Source: Chlamydiales bacterium
GTDB lineage: Bacteria > Chlamydiota > Chlamydiia > Chlamydiales > Simkaniaceae
Reading direction: 5' to 3'
DNA: 64,000 nt
NCBI GenBank assembly: GCA_024233515.1
Contig: JACKPO010000002.1
Span: 124,001 to 188,000 of the forward strand
The translations under genes and the position numbers were made by a program. The notes beneath the pieces were generated by a model that was not told the DNA's origin, made no database searches, and worked only from the letters and a program-made list of their open reading frames with translations. Shown piece after piece: positions 52,936 through 61,973 of this stretch (positions are counted from its first letter, which is position 1; every line of letters begins with the position of its first letter).

Positions 52936-54480
52936 TCACAAGGAAATTTCATCTTGAGGGTCGGGGTGGACGGTCCGTAGGGCATGGCGAAGCCCTTTAA
53001 GGCATTGGGGAGTGTGAGACCGTTTCCTTGAGAGGGTTTCAGCATTTTGAAGATAGGTCCAGGCATCTTTAAAGAGGAAGCGGTTCATCGCGACAATGGA
53101 GAGGTAGTATTCGACAACGGGACTTGTGGGGTCGAGTGTGTGATAGGTTTGGAGGACTTCGAGCGCTTCTCCTCCACGGCCTAGTTGGAGATAGGTCACG
53201 GCGAGTTGGAGCTGCCCATCCCGAAACTTTGGATACTTTTTGAGGATCTTTTTCAGCTTTTCTTGTTTTTCTAAGATTGAGCTTCGTGTTTCATCGACAT
53301 GGAGGAAAATGGTTTTGATCCCTTCGGCATTGACTTTTCCAGAGAGAAAATCTTCAGGAGTTGTCTCTTTCCCCACAGCAAAGTCAAAGGTGAGATTTTT
53401 GATCTCTTTTAAGAGTTTGCGCCCCTCTTTTTCTTTTCCAATGAAGAGATAGTTGTATCCCAAAAACATCTTGAGGAGAGGATCGCCTGGAAGAAAGGGG
53501 AGCGCCTGTTCGTAGAGCTTTACTGTTGTCTCATGATCCTCTTTTTGCCACGCAACAGAGGCTTGGTTGATGAAGGCAAGACCGATCACCTCTTTCTTAT
53601 TGCGTTCTTGGAGTTTGCGGGTGTTGATCCCTAAATACATTCGATCGGGAATATGGATCCCTCGAGCCGTTGTTTCAATGTTTAAGGTTTCCCCCTCTTC
53701 TCGATACCGGATGAAGATATGGCCAGGAGGAGTGATAATCTCTAAGGGGACATCGAGCCGTTCTGCAATGGAGAGATAGAGGATCGACACCCCTAAGCAG
53801 ACCCCTAAATGACTGTCGAGGACGTTTGAAAGGAAGGTGTAGGTGTCGATATCTTTGGCGTAAAGAGAATGAGGAGGGAAGCGGAACCGTTTTTCATGAA
53901 AGATAAAGTGGCTGATGGCATCGATTTTTTCCCGCGCAGTTGCCTCTAAGGGGAGGCGCGCAAGAATTTGAAGGGCGATCAGATCAAGCATCGCTTCATA
54001 CTGACGGACCTTTAAAGAGTCTTCCTCGAATTGATAGAGGAGTAGAGCGTGAGAAAGGTCGACTTCTTCAGCAGGGAGGAGAGTGAGCGCTTCTTTTTTC
54101 CACACATGGTGTCCCTTAAGCTTCCGGTTAGCTAGATGATCCGAGACGGTTTCAATGATCTGCAGCTGATCTTCACTGAGCGCAATGTCGGTTTCAAACG
54201 GCTCTTTATTGACAAGGGAGATGATCGAATCGATCTCCATTGCGGGTAAAACCATCTCTCCCTTCAGCAAACGACGCTCGCTGCGATGCTTATGCATCAG
54301 CTCCCAAGCGCTCGACAGGGCCGCTTCTCCCTGCGCCGTTTTCGGATACAAATGGTAGAACGCAAATAGCTCAGAAATCGACTCAGGATCTAAGCTTCGA
54401 TACAATGTCTCAAGATGCGCTTCAGAAAGATTTCCGAATGAGATTCCGAGACATGAAAGAAAAATCAATAACCATTTCAT
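52936..54480 (-). CDS. Exported transglutaminase-like and TPR protein (SirB1-type)
   Basis: A 514-residue protein with signal peptide (LLIFLSCLGISFG). The central part has LDSHLGVCLGVSILYLSIAE and ITPPGHIFIRYREE, the Cys and His of a SirB1/transglutaminase-like fold. The C-terminal half is TPR-like (AWQKEDHETTVKLYEQALPF, LGYNYLFIGKEKEGRKLL). Likely a periplasmic protein with protein-protein contacts; whether it is enzymatic is not known. Same strand as the gene before. Confidence 0.7.
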   Translation of the reverse strand: MKWLLIFLSCLGISFGNLSEAHLETLYRSLDPESISELFAFYHLYPKTAQGEAALSSAWELMHKHRSERRLLKGEMVLPAMEIDSIISLVNKEPFETDIALSEDQLQIIETVSDHLANRKLKGHHVWKKEALTLLPAEEVDLSHALLLYQFEEDSLKVRQYEAMLDLIALQILARLPLEATAREKIDAISHFIFHEKRFRFPPHSLYAKDIDTYTFLSNVLDSHLGVCLGVSILYLSIAERLDVPLEIITPPGHIFIRYREEGETLNIETTARGIHIPDRMYLGINTRKLQERNKKEVIGLAFINQASVAWQKEDHETTVKLYEQALPFLPGDPLLKMFLGYNYLFIGKEKEGRKLLKEIKNLTFDFAVGKETTPEDFLSGKVNAEGIKTIFLHVDETRSSILEKQEKLKKILKKYPKFRDGQLQLAVTYLQLGRGGEALEVLQTYHTLDPTSPVVEYYLSIVAMNRFLFKDAWTYLQNAETLSRKRSHTPQCLKGLRHALRTVHPDPQDEISL

Positions 54481-54504
54481 GACTCGAGCCTAACATACTT
54501 TGTT

Positions 54505-55062
54505 TTATTCACGCCATTTGATACGGCAGCCATAGCTGGGGGATTGATTTTCGGGGACCTTTTTGTGGGAAAGGAGAGCGTCGAGTGCCTCTTTGAGGTG
54601 TTTTCCGGTCACGGGAAGGTTGTTTTCGGGACGGGAGTCGTCGAACTGTCCGCGGTAGACACATTTGAGATCGCGATCGAATACGAAAAAGTCAGGAGTG
54701 CAGACAGCGCCGAATCCTTTTGCAGCCACTTGTGTCGGATCATCAAGATAGGGGAAGGGAAAAGCATGTTTTTCGGCAAATTTTTTCATCTCTTCTGCTG
54801 TATCTGCGGGGTACATTGCAGGATCGTTTGAGTTAATGGCGATAAAGGAGATTCCTTTGGAAAGGTACTCTTCGGCAAGGTTTAGTAGCGGCTGCAAAAT
54901 ATGCTCCACGTAGGGACATTCTTTTCGGATGAAGACGACAACAGTTCCGACATTGGATTGGAGATCTTCGAGTGTTTTTGTCTGTCCTGAAACGGCGTCT
55001 CTCAGTTTAAAATCGAAGGCTTCTGTACCCAGAGGAACCATGTCTGATGAAATTGCAACCAT
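54505..55062 (-). CDS. Thioredoxin-like peroxiredoxin-family protein
   Basis: A 185-residue AhpC/TSA-type protein with a peroxidatic-like Cys in VVVFIRKECPYVEHI and the sequence FAEKHAFPFPYLDDPTQVAA. The AIN-type region (ISFIAINSNDPAMYPADTAE) is that of the PRX-like thioredoxin family. ATG 55062 is preceded by AAGAG; the TTG at 55086 is less likely. Divergent from oppA. Confidence 0.8.
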   Translation of the reverse strand: MVAISSDMVPLGTEAFDFKLRDAVSGQTKTLEDLQSNVGTVVVFIRKECPYVEHILQPLLNLAEEYLSKGISFIAINSNDPAMYPADTAEEMKKFAEKHAFPFPYLDDPTQVAAKGFGAVCTPDFFVFDRDLKCVYRGQFDDSRPENNLPVTGKHLKEALDALLSHKKVPENQSPSYGCRIKWRE

Positions 55063-55163
55063 TTTTTTCTCTTTTGATGTTTTCAAAAGGGAGCATTTTT
55101 GCAGGAAGTTGAAAAAAAATCAAAAGATATTATAGATTATTTGGTATAGAAACACGGGTTTGA

Positions 55164-56771
55164 ATGAAAAGATCGATTTCTGCAGTAACATTACTCATTT
55201 TACTCCTATTGGGGGTGGCCTATATGCAACATGCAAAAAGAGAACAGGGGAAGCAAAAAAATATCGTTAGGGCTCCCCTTTATTTTGATATTTCAACCCT
55301 CCACTACTGCGCAAGCAATAAGGGGAGTTATGTCAATTCGATGCAAGTGATCCCCTATGTTTTTGAGGGGCTGATGCGGAAAGGGGAGGGTGATACTCCC
55401 ATGCTTGCAATCGCAGAGAGGGTTGAGGTTTCTGAGGATGGAAAGATCTATACCTTTCATCTTCGGGATACATCGTGGAGTGATGGGAAGGGAGTGACTG
55501 CCTATGATTTTGAATATGCTTGGAAAATGCTCATCGATCCTCACTCGAAGGTCGTCACGGCCCTTCCGGAACTGTTTTACCCGATAAAAAATGCGGAAAA
55601 GTTTCTGAAAAACAAATGTAAGAGTGAAGAGGTGGGGATTTTTCCGTTGGATGACAAAACCCTGCGGGTTGAGTTAGAGTATCCTGCGTCTTATTTTTTA
55701 GAGATTGTTGCGAGTCCGTTCCTCTATCCCGCTCCTAAACACATTGTTCAAAATGACCCAAAGTGGTGCATGAAGCCAGGGTTTGTTTGCAATGGCCCTT
55801 TCAAGTTATCTCAGTGGAGACTTAACTCAGAGATCCAACTCGTCAAAAATCCTCGTTATTGGGACAAAGAGCACGTTTACTTAGATGGAATTGATCTCCT
55901 TGTCTGTGGTCATCACAAAACGGCGTTGGATCTTTTTGAAAAGGGAGATTTGGATTGGGTCGGGGACCCGTTTATGAGAATTTCCTATGATTGTTCCCAC
56001 AAGACTTTGACGGAAAAAGCTCCTGATGGGATGGTCTATTTCTTTGTTTTCAACCATGATAAGTACCCATTCAACCAAAGTAAACTGCGTAAAGCGCTCT
56101 CGTATGCGATCGACCGAAAAGGAATTGTCGATAATGTCTTTCACGAAACGGCCCGGCCAGCTCATTCCGCTCTTCCTTATCCTTTGCGGCTCAAGGAGAC
56201 TCCTTATTTCGAGGATAATCGCACCGATGACGCTAGACTTCTTTTTGAAGAGGCTCTCAAAGAGATGGGGGAAACACGGGAGTCAATGGGGGAGATTGAG
56301 CTCCTCTATATGCCAGAGGTGGAATTTGCGAAGAAAATTTGTTTGGCGATCCAAGATCAGTGGCGGCAAAATCTCGACTTTAAGGTCTCCTTAAGGGGGA
56401 TTTTTGGATGGAATGAGTATATCGATTCGATTCAAAGTGGTGACTATATGATTGCGATCACTGGTGCCATTCCTCCCGTATCTGATCCTTCCTTTGTTCT
56501 CCAGATCTTCAAGAATAAAAAAGATCTCTGCAATCGGTGCAATTGGGAGAATAAGCGGTATAAACAATTGCTCCATCAAGCGAATCAGGTTTTAGATCAA
56601 CAAGAGCGGGCAGAACTTTTAATGGAAGCCGAAGCGCTTCTTATGGATGAAATGCCCATTCTTCCCATTTGTTCCATGAATAAGAGCTTTGCGAAAAATC
56701 CCAAACTTAAGGGAGAGCAGCTTTCACAACTTCAGTTTGTCGATTTCAAGTCTGCCTATTTTGTTGACTAG
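55164..56771 (+). CDS. oppA: Oligopeptide ABC transporter substrate-binding protein
   Basis: A 535-residue SBP_bac_5 protein with an N-terminal membrane anchor (ISAVTLLILLLLGVAYMQHA), no lipobox. It has VIPYVFEGLMRKGEGDT, YTFHLRDTSWSDGKGVTAYD, WCMKPGFVCNGPFKLSQW and KLRKALSYAIDRKGIVDNVF, the usual extended solute-binding motifs. It binds oligopeptides for import; no permease genes are beside it here. Confidence 0.9.
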   Translation: MKRSISAVTLLILLLLGVAYMQHAKREQGKQKNIVRAPLYFDISTLHYCASNKGSYVNSMQVIPYVFEGLMRKGEGDTPMLAIAERVEVSEDGKIYTFHLRDTSWSDGKGVTAYDFEYAWKMLIDPHSKVVTALPELFYPIKNAEKFLKNKCKSEEVGIFPLDDKTLRVELEYPASYFLEIVASPFLYPAPKHIVQNDPKWCMKPGFVCNGPFKLSQWRLNSEIQLVKNPRYWDKEHVYLDGIDLLVCGHHKTALDLFEKGDLDWVGDPFMRISYDCSHKTLTEKAPDGMVYFFVFNHDKYPFNQSKLRKALSYAIDRKGIVDNVFHETARPAHSALPYPLRLKETPYFEDNRTDDARLLFEEALKEMGETRESMGEIELLYMPEVEFAKKICLAIQDQWRQNLDFKVSLRGIFGWNEYIDSIQSGDYMIAITGAIPPVSDPSFVLQIFKNKKDLCNRCNWENKRYKQLLHQANQVLDQQERAELLMEAEALLMDEMPILPICSMNKSFAKNPKLKGEQLSQLQFVDFKSAYFVD

Positions 56772-56812
56772 GGCGTGTCATCAATAAAAAAGAGATTTTA
56801 CCCAGATATTTG

Positions 56813-58315
56813 TCAGTGAGTTTTTATCAAGCCTCTGATTAAGCTCTTGAGCTCCGTCGATGCCGCAAGGGTATTGACGGAGTGCTTAAAACGATAGGTC
56901 CAATTGAAGGTTGATTCGGTCCCAGGAATATTAATCTGTTCATCTTCGGGATCTTCCCAAGTAAGATCGGGGAGACAACCAAGATATTCTTGGAGGGGAT
57001 TGATATGAAAGAGACTCCCTGAGTGGTGATTGTCATAAAGAATCTCACGGAGTTTTTCCGGAGAGAGGAGGGGCTCATAGGTCCAGTTTTTAAAGGCAGC
57101 GTAGTCTTTGGCTTCTTCCGGATAGTTTTTCCACCAGAGAGAGACCGGTTCTAAGTCGTGGGTGGAAACTGAGGTGACGTCTATGGGGTGATACTCTTGA
57201 TAAGGGATAAAGGAGCGGTCTGTTTTCCAGTTTCGTTTACGGCGAAAGATTAAAAGGCCTGGGATTTCAAGGGCGCGCATCACGGTACGAACAAAAGGGG
57301 GAGGATCACCGAGATCTTCTCCTAACGGAAGCATCGTCGAGAAGGAGAGGAGAGCTTCTAGAAGTTTTTGTCCTTGGAGTTCCATAAGAGAAGGATCACT
57401 GGGGACGAAATGTCCTTCATCAGGAGTTTTTCCCTTAGGGATAGCCCAAATGCGAAAGAAGCCGAGGATATGGTCGATCCGATAGAGATGGAAATACTCG
57501 GCTGCGGTTTGGATTTTTTTTCGCCACCAGTTGAAGTCTTCTTTTTCGAGAATGTCCCACCGGTAGAGAGGGAATTTCCAGAGTTGTCCTTTTGGATCGA
57601 AGGGCATTGGAGGGCTTCCTGCTTGGAGGGAAAGGTCGAAAAACTCGGGATGGGCCCAAACGTCAGCGGAGTCTGGGCTAAGGAGGATGGGAAGATCTCC
57701 AACAAGAAAGACCTTCTTTTTTTCTGCGTGGGCTTTCACCTGTTTCAATTGAGTATGGCAGAGGTATTGAAGAATCAGATGAAAGGTGGTCTCTGGGGAC
57801 TCTTTAGGAAGGGGCGATTCGGGCCACGACTCCCAATGGTGACAGTGATGAAGAGTTTTCAAGGTTTTGAAATAGGCATAGTCATAGAGGTGGGGACTAT
57901 TCTGAACAAAGGTTTGATATCCTTCGGTCGCGGTGATTCGGTTGCCCACTTCGTGAACATAGGATTTTAGAAAGTCGAGTTTTCGATCGAGGATTTCCCA
58001 GTAGGGGATCCGTTTTGATTCGATGGGAAAAGTGGGAGGGGGCCGATGGAGATGAGGGAGCGCATGGAGACTCAGATAAATCGGGTGGAGAGCTGTTGAG
58101 GAGAGGGCGTTATAGGGGCTCGCATCGGGACCAGAATCATTGAGGGGAAGGAGCTGAAGCATATCCATTCCCACCTCTGCTAAGAGGTCAATCAAGGGAA
58201 TCAGATCGAGAAACTCTCCATTGCCAGCACTTTTCTCTGTCCAGAGAGAAAGAAGGGGGACCTGGATCCCATGGTGGTTTCTTTTTCCAACTTTTTCCCA
58301 AGGAGCTTTTATCAT
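56813..58315 (-). CDS. malQ: 4-alpha-glucanotransferase
   Basis: A 500-residue GH77 amylomaltase that moves glucan segments in glycogen and maltodextrin use. It has DMLQLLPLNDSGPDASPYNA and FLVGDLPILLSPDSADVWAH with LYRIDHILGFFRIWAIP, containing the catalytic Asp, and LGEDLGDPPPFVRTVM with the acid Glu. It overlaps the chaperone gene by four bases (ATGA), as in Chlamydia where malQ follows copN and its chaperone. Confidence 0.95.
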   Translation of the reverse strand: MIKAPWEKVGKRNHHGIQVPLLSLWTEKSAGNGEFLDLIPLIDLLAEVGMDMLQLLPLNDSGPDASPYNALSSTALHPIYLSLHALPHLHRPPPTFPIESKRIPYWEILDRKLDFLKSYVHEVGNRITATEGYQTFVQNSPHLYDYAYFKTLKTLHHCHHWESWPESPLPKESPETTFHLILQYLCHTQLKQVKAHAEKKKVFLVGDLPILLSPDSADVWAHPEFFDLSLQAGSPPMPFDPKGQLWKFPLYRWDILEKEDFNWWRKKIQTAAEYFHLYRIDHILGFFRIWAIPKGKTPDEGHFVPSDPSLMELQGQKLLEALLSFSTMLPLGEDLGDPPPFVRTVMRALEIPGLLIFRRKRNWKTDRSFIPYQEYHPIDVTSVSTHDLEPVSLWWKNYPEEAKDYAAFKNWTYEPLLSPEKLREILYDNHHSGSLFHINPLQEYLGCLPDLTWEDPEDEQINIPGTESTFNWTYRFKHSVNTLAASTELKSLIRGLIKTH

Positions 58316-58758
58316 TTCATGAAGGGTGGGGGTTTACCGGTCACACTATGGTATTTTGTGGGGGCAGAGGAGCCGCTATTGATCGCTTGTTGCCACTCGA
58401 TAGCTTCCTCGAGAAATTGTTCGAGAACCTGCGAAAGTTTTTCTCCGTTTAATTTTTCAACGGGAAGGTGCTGTTGAAGGATCAGGAGGTTTTTCTTTTC
58501 ATAAAAGGCGAGTGTTCCAAAAGGGTGGTAGTCAGCGTTCACTTTCAACGCGTCTTTCATGACATTTTCACGGAAACGTCCTGGAGGAACATCGGCGAGG
58601 AAGGCGCAGATGAGTAGGTTCTCTTCATGCTGATCCATTTGCATTTGCACTTCGAGCTTCTCATCCAAAAGGAGGTTACAAGCATGGTTTTTATCGACAT
58701 GGAGGGGGAGTTCGATGAGCTCGCCTAAATCCCAGAGGAGTTCTTGGAACTTATCCAT
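58312..58758 (-). CDS. scc1: CesT-type type III secretion chaperone (CopN chaperone)
   Basis: A 148-residue acidic protein of the CesT/SycE fold. Beginning MDKFQELLWDLGELIELPLH. It is placed exactly where Scc1/SycE lies in Chlamydia, directly after copN, with TAATG overlap of stop and start on the copN side. It likely binds CopN, and the name rests on position and size more than on motifs. Confidence 0.75.
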   Translation of the reverse strand: MDKFQELLWDLGELIELPLHVDKNHACNLLLDEKLEVQMQMDQHEENLLICAFLADVPPGRFRENVMKDALKVNADYHPFGTLAFYEKKNLLILQQHLPVEKLNGEKLSQVLEQFLEEAIEWQQAINSGSSAPTKYHSVTGKPPPFMK

Positions 58759-59933
58759 TACTCTTCGTCCTCTTCGTTGAGTTCATCTTCTAAGTCGCTA
58801 AGGGTTTCCATGAGCGCCATGAGGACTTCTTGGCGGTGACGCTCTGACTTGAAGAGTTTCGGTGAGAGATGACGCATTGCATCGCGGTATTGAGTATAGA
58901 TTATCACTTGGGCAGCGAGTTCTTCAGCAATTCCTAAGACAAAGGCCTGCTTAAGAATTTTATCAGGAGTCGGGTAACGCTCTTCGATCAGTTTCATAAG
59001 GAGGCGAGCAAGGACTTCAAAGTTAATGCGGCTGGGCATTGTTAGATCGTAGCGATCGAATTGTCCCTTGATCATTTTCATCCGGCTAAAAAAGAAGCGG
59101 AAGAGACCGAGGATGGCTTGCATCGTCCGCGCTTCTCCAAAAAGGCGTTGGAGTTCTGCCCGTGAAATGGAAGGCCCTTTAGCTTTCATATCGGTCCCCA
59201 AAGAATGGAGGATGAAGTCGATGATATTCTTCATATCGGAGAACTTGAATTTTTCAACAAGCTCTTCGAACAATTTGTGGGGGGTACGGGGATTTCCTGT
59301 GATTTCGCGGTAGAGATCTCGCAAGGCAGTGGGACTTCCCAGCCCTTTTTGTGAAAACTCTCGGGCCTGAGCCCCAATGTTGCGACCCGCTTGAATCTCC
59401 CGCCCAAACTGCGAGTTGAAGTCCTCTTTCGCTTGGATGAACTTTTGCTTGAGCTCTTCTTTAGTCTCTGCAGTTTCAATGAGGAAGTCAATCGCCTCAT
59501 CGGCAAGAGCTTTGTCGGTGTAGGTCTTTTGAAGCTTTTCGAGGATTTTTTCGCGGCTATCGTCAGGCTTAATCTGCTGCTGAAGATTGGTGAGCGTTTT
59601 CTTATTCAGCTCAGGATTTCTGTCTTGATAAGACTGGGCGAGCTTATCGACAACAGCACTCTTTTTCCCTTCGAGTTTACGTTGCTCTTCTGACTTTTGC
59701 CCTTTTTCTGACTCGGACGGCCGTTCGTTTTTTTTCTTGAGTGTTTCGAACTTTTTCCGTTGTTCGTAGGGGCTAAAGATCATCAGCTCTGCAGCTTCTT
59801 GCATATTTGCTTGACTGCCAACCTGGCGCGCTTCCATCCGCGCTAAACGCGCTTTAGCTTCAGCTTTTTGTGCATCGTGAATGCGTGCATTGTGGGAGAC
59901 CCCAGAAATCTTCTGTATTTCTTCATCACTCAT
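58758..59933 (-). CDS. copN: Type III secretion gatekeeper CopN
   Basis: A 391-residue protein of the CopN/SctW (HrpJ) family. The N-terminal 130 residues are charged and helical; SRINFEVLARLLMKLIEERY and ELAAQVIIYTQYRDAMRHLS are in the C-terminal TyeA-like part. It is the plug that controls substrate order in the type III system. Coupled to the chaperone gene by TAATG. In C. trachomatis it lies directly after sctV; here three genes intervene. Confidence 0.85.
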   Translation of the reverse strand: MSDEEIQKISGVSHNARIHDAQKAEAKARLARMEARQVGSQANMQEAAELMIFSPYEQRKKFETLKKKNERPSESEKGQKSEEQRKLEGKKSAVVDKLAQSYQDRNPELNKKTLTNLQQQIKPDDSREKILEKLQKTYTDKALADEAIDFLIETAETKEELKQKFIQAKEDFNSQFGREIQAGRNIGAQAREFSQKGLGSPTALRDLYREITGNPRTPHKLFEELVEKFKFSDMKNIIDFILHSLGTDMKAKGPSISRAELQRLFGEARTMQAILGLFRFFFSRMKMIKGQFDRYDLTMPSRINFEVLARLLMKLIEERYPTPDKILKQAFVLGIAEELAAQVIIYTQYRDAMRHLSPKLFKSERHRQEVLMALMETLSDLEDELNEEDEE

Positions 59934-60024
59934 ATCTTCCCTTTATAGCAATCTTGGGAATTTATAACGATCATCATTCGATAGGTTTTGAGTTAACGGG
60001 AAGGGGGACTTCCTTCCCGATCGA

Positions 60025-60675
60025 TTATTGAGTGGCTTGGCAGAGGATATGGTTATTCACAAAAAGGAGATTATTGAGCTCGCGCGCCCGACGTTGTTTT
60101 CTGTCATGGCTTTGAATAAATTCGATCGTTTGCTCCGTCTCTTCAATCGTCTGCTTTGCTTTCTTGACATCGCGTAGGGTTTCGAGTTCAAGGGCAACAA
60201 GGCGGATTAAGAGGCGAGAACGTTCATCAGGATTGACGATCGACCAAACGTCTGGATGGATCGCTTTGAGGAGTTTTTCAGATTCTCCTCTGTCGATGAA
60301 ATGTTTCAAATCGGCCAGCTGAATTTGGGCAAACAGTTTGTCTTCTTTTGAGGCGATATCGGGGATATTGTCTTCCATTTTATCGGCGATTTTTTTGGCG
60401 CTGATTAGATCATTTTTCTCGACAATGAGAAAGTGGGCGATTTGTCCAAAGGTGGAGCACCGCTGAAAGGGAGCGGCAATTTGCGCTGCTTCAAGTTCTG
60501 CTCGATCGAGATCGCCATCACGAATGGCAGTGAGGGCGGCGTCCGTCCGGATTTCTGTTTCGGATTTGAAAAACTTTTCCTTTATCGATGAAAAGGCGTT
60601 CAGTGCAGTGTGATTGTTTTGGCATCCACTGAGCAGCAGCAGGGACGTTAAGATTAGGGTGGCCAATTTTTGCAT
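60025..60675 (-). CDS. Predicted lipoprotein
   Basis: A 216-residue protein with lipobox LLLLSGCQNN (Cys18). The mature part is helical with short TPR-like repeats (TAIRDGDLDRAELEAAQIAA). No family recognised. Located between the ATPase and copN, within the type III region, so it may assist the secretion apparatus or envelope. Confidence 0.7.
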   Translation of the reverse strand: MQKLATLILTSLLLLSGCQNNHTALNAFSSIKEKFFKSETEIRTDAALTAIRDGDLDRAELEAAQIAAPFQRCSTFGQIAHFLIVEKNDLISAKKIADKMEDNIPDIASKEDKLFAQIQLADLKHFIDRGESEKLLKAIHPDVWSIVNPDERSRLLIRLVALELETLRDVKKAKQTIEETEQTIEFIQSHDRKQRRARELNNLLFVNNHILCQATQ

Positions 60676-60752
60676 GGAAATATGCTCCTCTGTTAGGTAA
60701 GGCGGGCACCATTCTCATCCCTTACATAATTCCCTGTCAAAGGAAAAGGGAG

Positions 60753-61907
60753 TTACGAACTCGACGAGAGAAAATGGTGGTAGTTTAAGACTTGAATTTC
60801 CCCATCATCAGGGAGGTCTTCCCCTTGATAGACGAGAATCCCTTTTTCATTTTTGACGCGAAGTTTCTCAAGGTGCTCGACCATTTTGGGTCTGAATGTT
60901 GCACTATTTTTTATCTCAATCAGTGTTCGATGCGGGTGGTCATCGATGACAAGATCCACTTCGGCTCCTCGTTGTTCTTTATAAAAATAAAGATGCTCGG
61001 GACGAGGAAGATTCACCCGGTTTTTTTGGATTTCCGCAACGATATAATTTTCGAAGAGTGCTCCTGCCATTGGACCTTGATCAAAGAGCTCTCTTGTTGT
61101 GATTCCACAAAGGTAAGAAACAAGACCATTATCATAAAAGTAGACCTTGGGGCTTTTAATGATGTTTTTTCGTTTGTTAGTGGTATAGGCAGGGAGAAGA
61201 AAGAGGATATAAGAAGCTTCTAAAACAGAGATCCATTTTTTTACTGTTGAAACGGCGACTCCTAAATCATTTGCAAAGCGGGAGAGGTTAAGAATGTTGC
61301 CGATATTGGCTGCTAAGAGTCTAATGAGCTTTCTAAAGTCCCTTATATTTCCAATATCGTAGACTTGGCGAACATCTTTTTCGATGTAGGTCTCGAGATA
61401 AGCCGCATACCATTCATTTTTAAGGGAAAAGTTTCGATTGATCAGCTCGGGGAATCCCCCCTCATAGAGACCGTCTTGCTTGGCTGAATCAGGGAGTTCT
61501 AAGTACTGGAAGGGGAGGAGGGTAAGGAGACCAATGCGTCCTGCAAGGGATTCTGTAATTTTCTGTATGAAAGAGAACTGACTTGATCCTGTCAGGATAA
61601 ACTTTCCGTAGTTGCTTCGATCATTATCAACAGCAAGTTTGATGTAATGGAAGAGCTCAGGAACCTTTTGGACCTCATCAAAAATCACCTTATTGGAGTA
61701 GACCTGCATGAATTTTTTTGGATCTTGGGTAAAGAGCTCGACCATCATATAGTCATCAAACGTGACATAGGTATAGGAATCCTTGAGGAGATGCTTCAGG
61801 ACGGTCGACTTTCCAGACTGCCTAGGGCCAGTAATTCCCACGACAGAAAAGTTGTCTAAGTACTTGGTAATGAGTGGCTCTATGAGCCTTTTGTGGTATT
61901 TTTGCAT
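60753..61907 (-). CDS. AAA_14 family ATPase with DUF4143, second copy
   Basis: A 384-residue paralogue of 11235-12356. Walker A GPRQSGKSTVLKHLL, Walker B SNKVIFDEVQKV, FILTGSSQFSFIQ and a C-terminal RGAEVDLVIDDHPHRTLIEI. Unlike the first copy it has no clear palindromes upstream. Inserted in the type III gene run; function unknown. Confidence 0.85.
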   Translation of the reverse strand: MQKYHKRLIEPLITKYLDNFSVVGITGPRQSGKSTVLKHLLKDSYTYVTFDDYMMVELFTQDPKKFMQVYSNKVIFDEVQKVPELFHYIKLAVDNDRSNYGKFILTGSSQFSFIQKITESLAGRIGLLTLLPFQYLELPDSAKQDGLYEGGFPELINRNFSLKNEWYAAYLETYIEKDVRQVYDIGNIRDFRKLIRLLAANIGNILNLSRFANDLGVAVSTVKKWISVLEASYILFLLPAYTTNKRKNIIKSPKVYFYDNGLVSYLCGITTRELFDQGPMAGALFENYIVAEIQKNRVNLPRPEHLYFYKEQRGAEVDLVIDDHPHRTLIEIKNSATFRPKMVEHLEKLRVKNEKGILVYQGEDLPDDGEIQVLNYHHFLSSSS

Positions 61908-61973
61908 AAATTTACGATCTGAAACTAAATATATGCAAAACAGGGCAAAAAGTCAAGGTGTTAAAGGGTAAAT

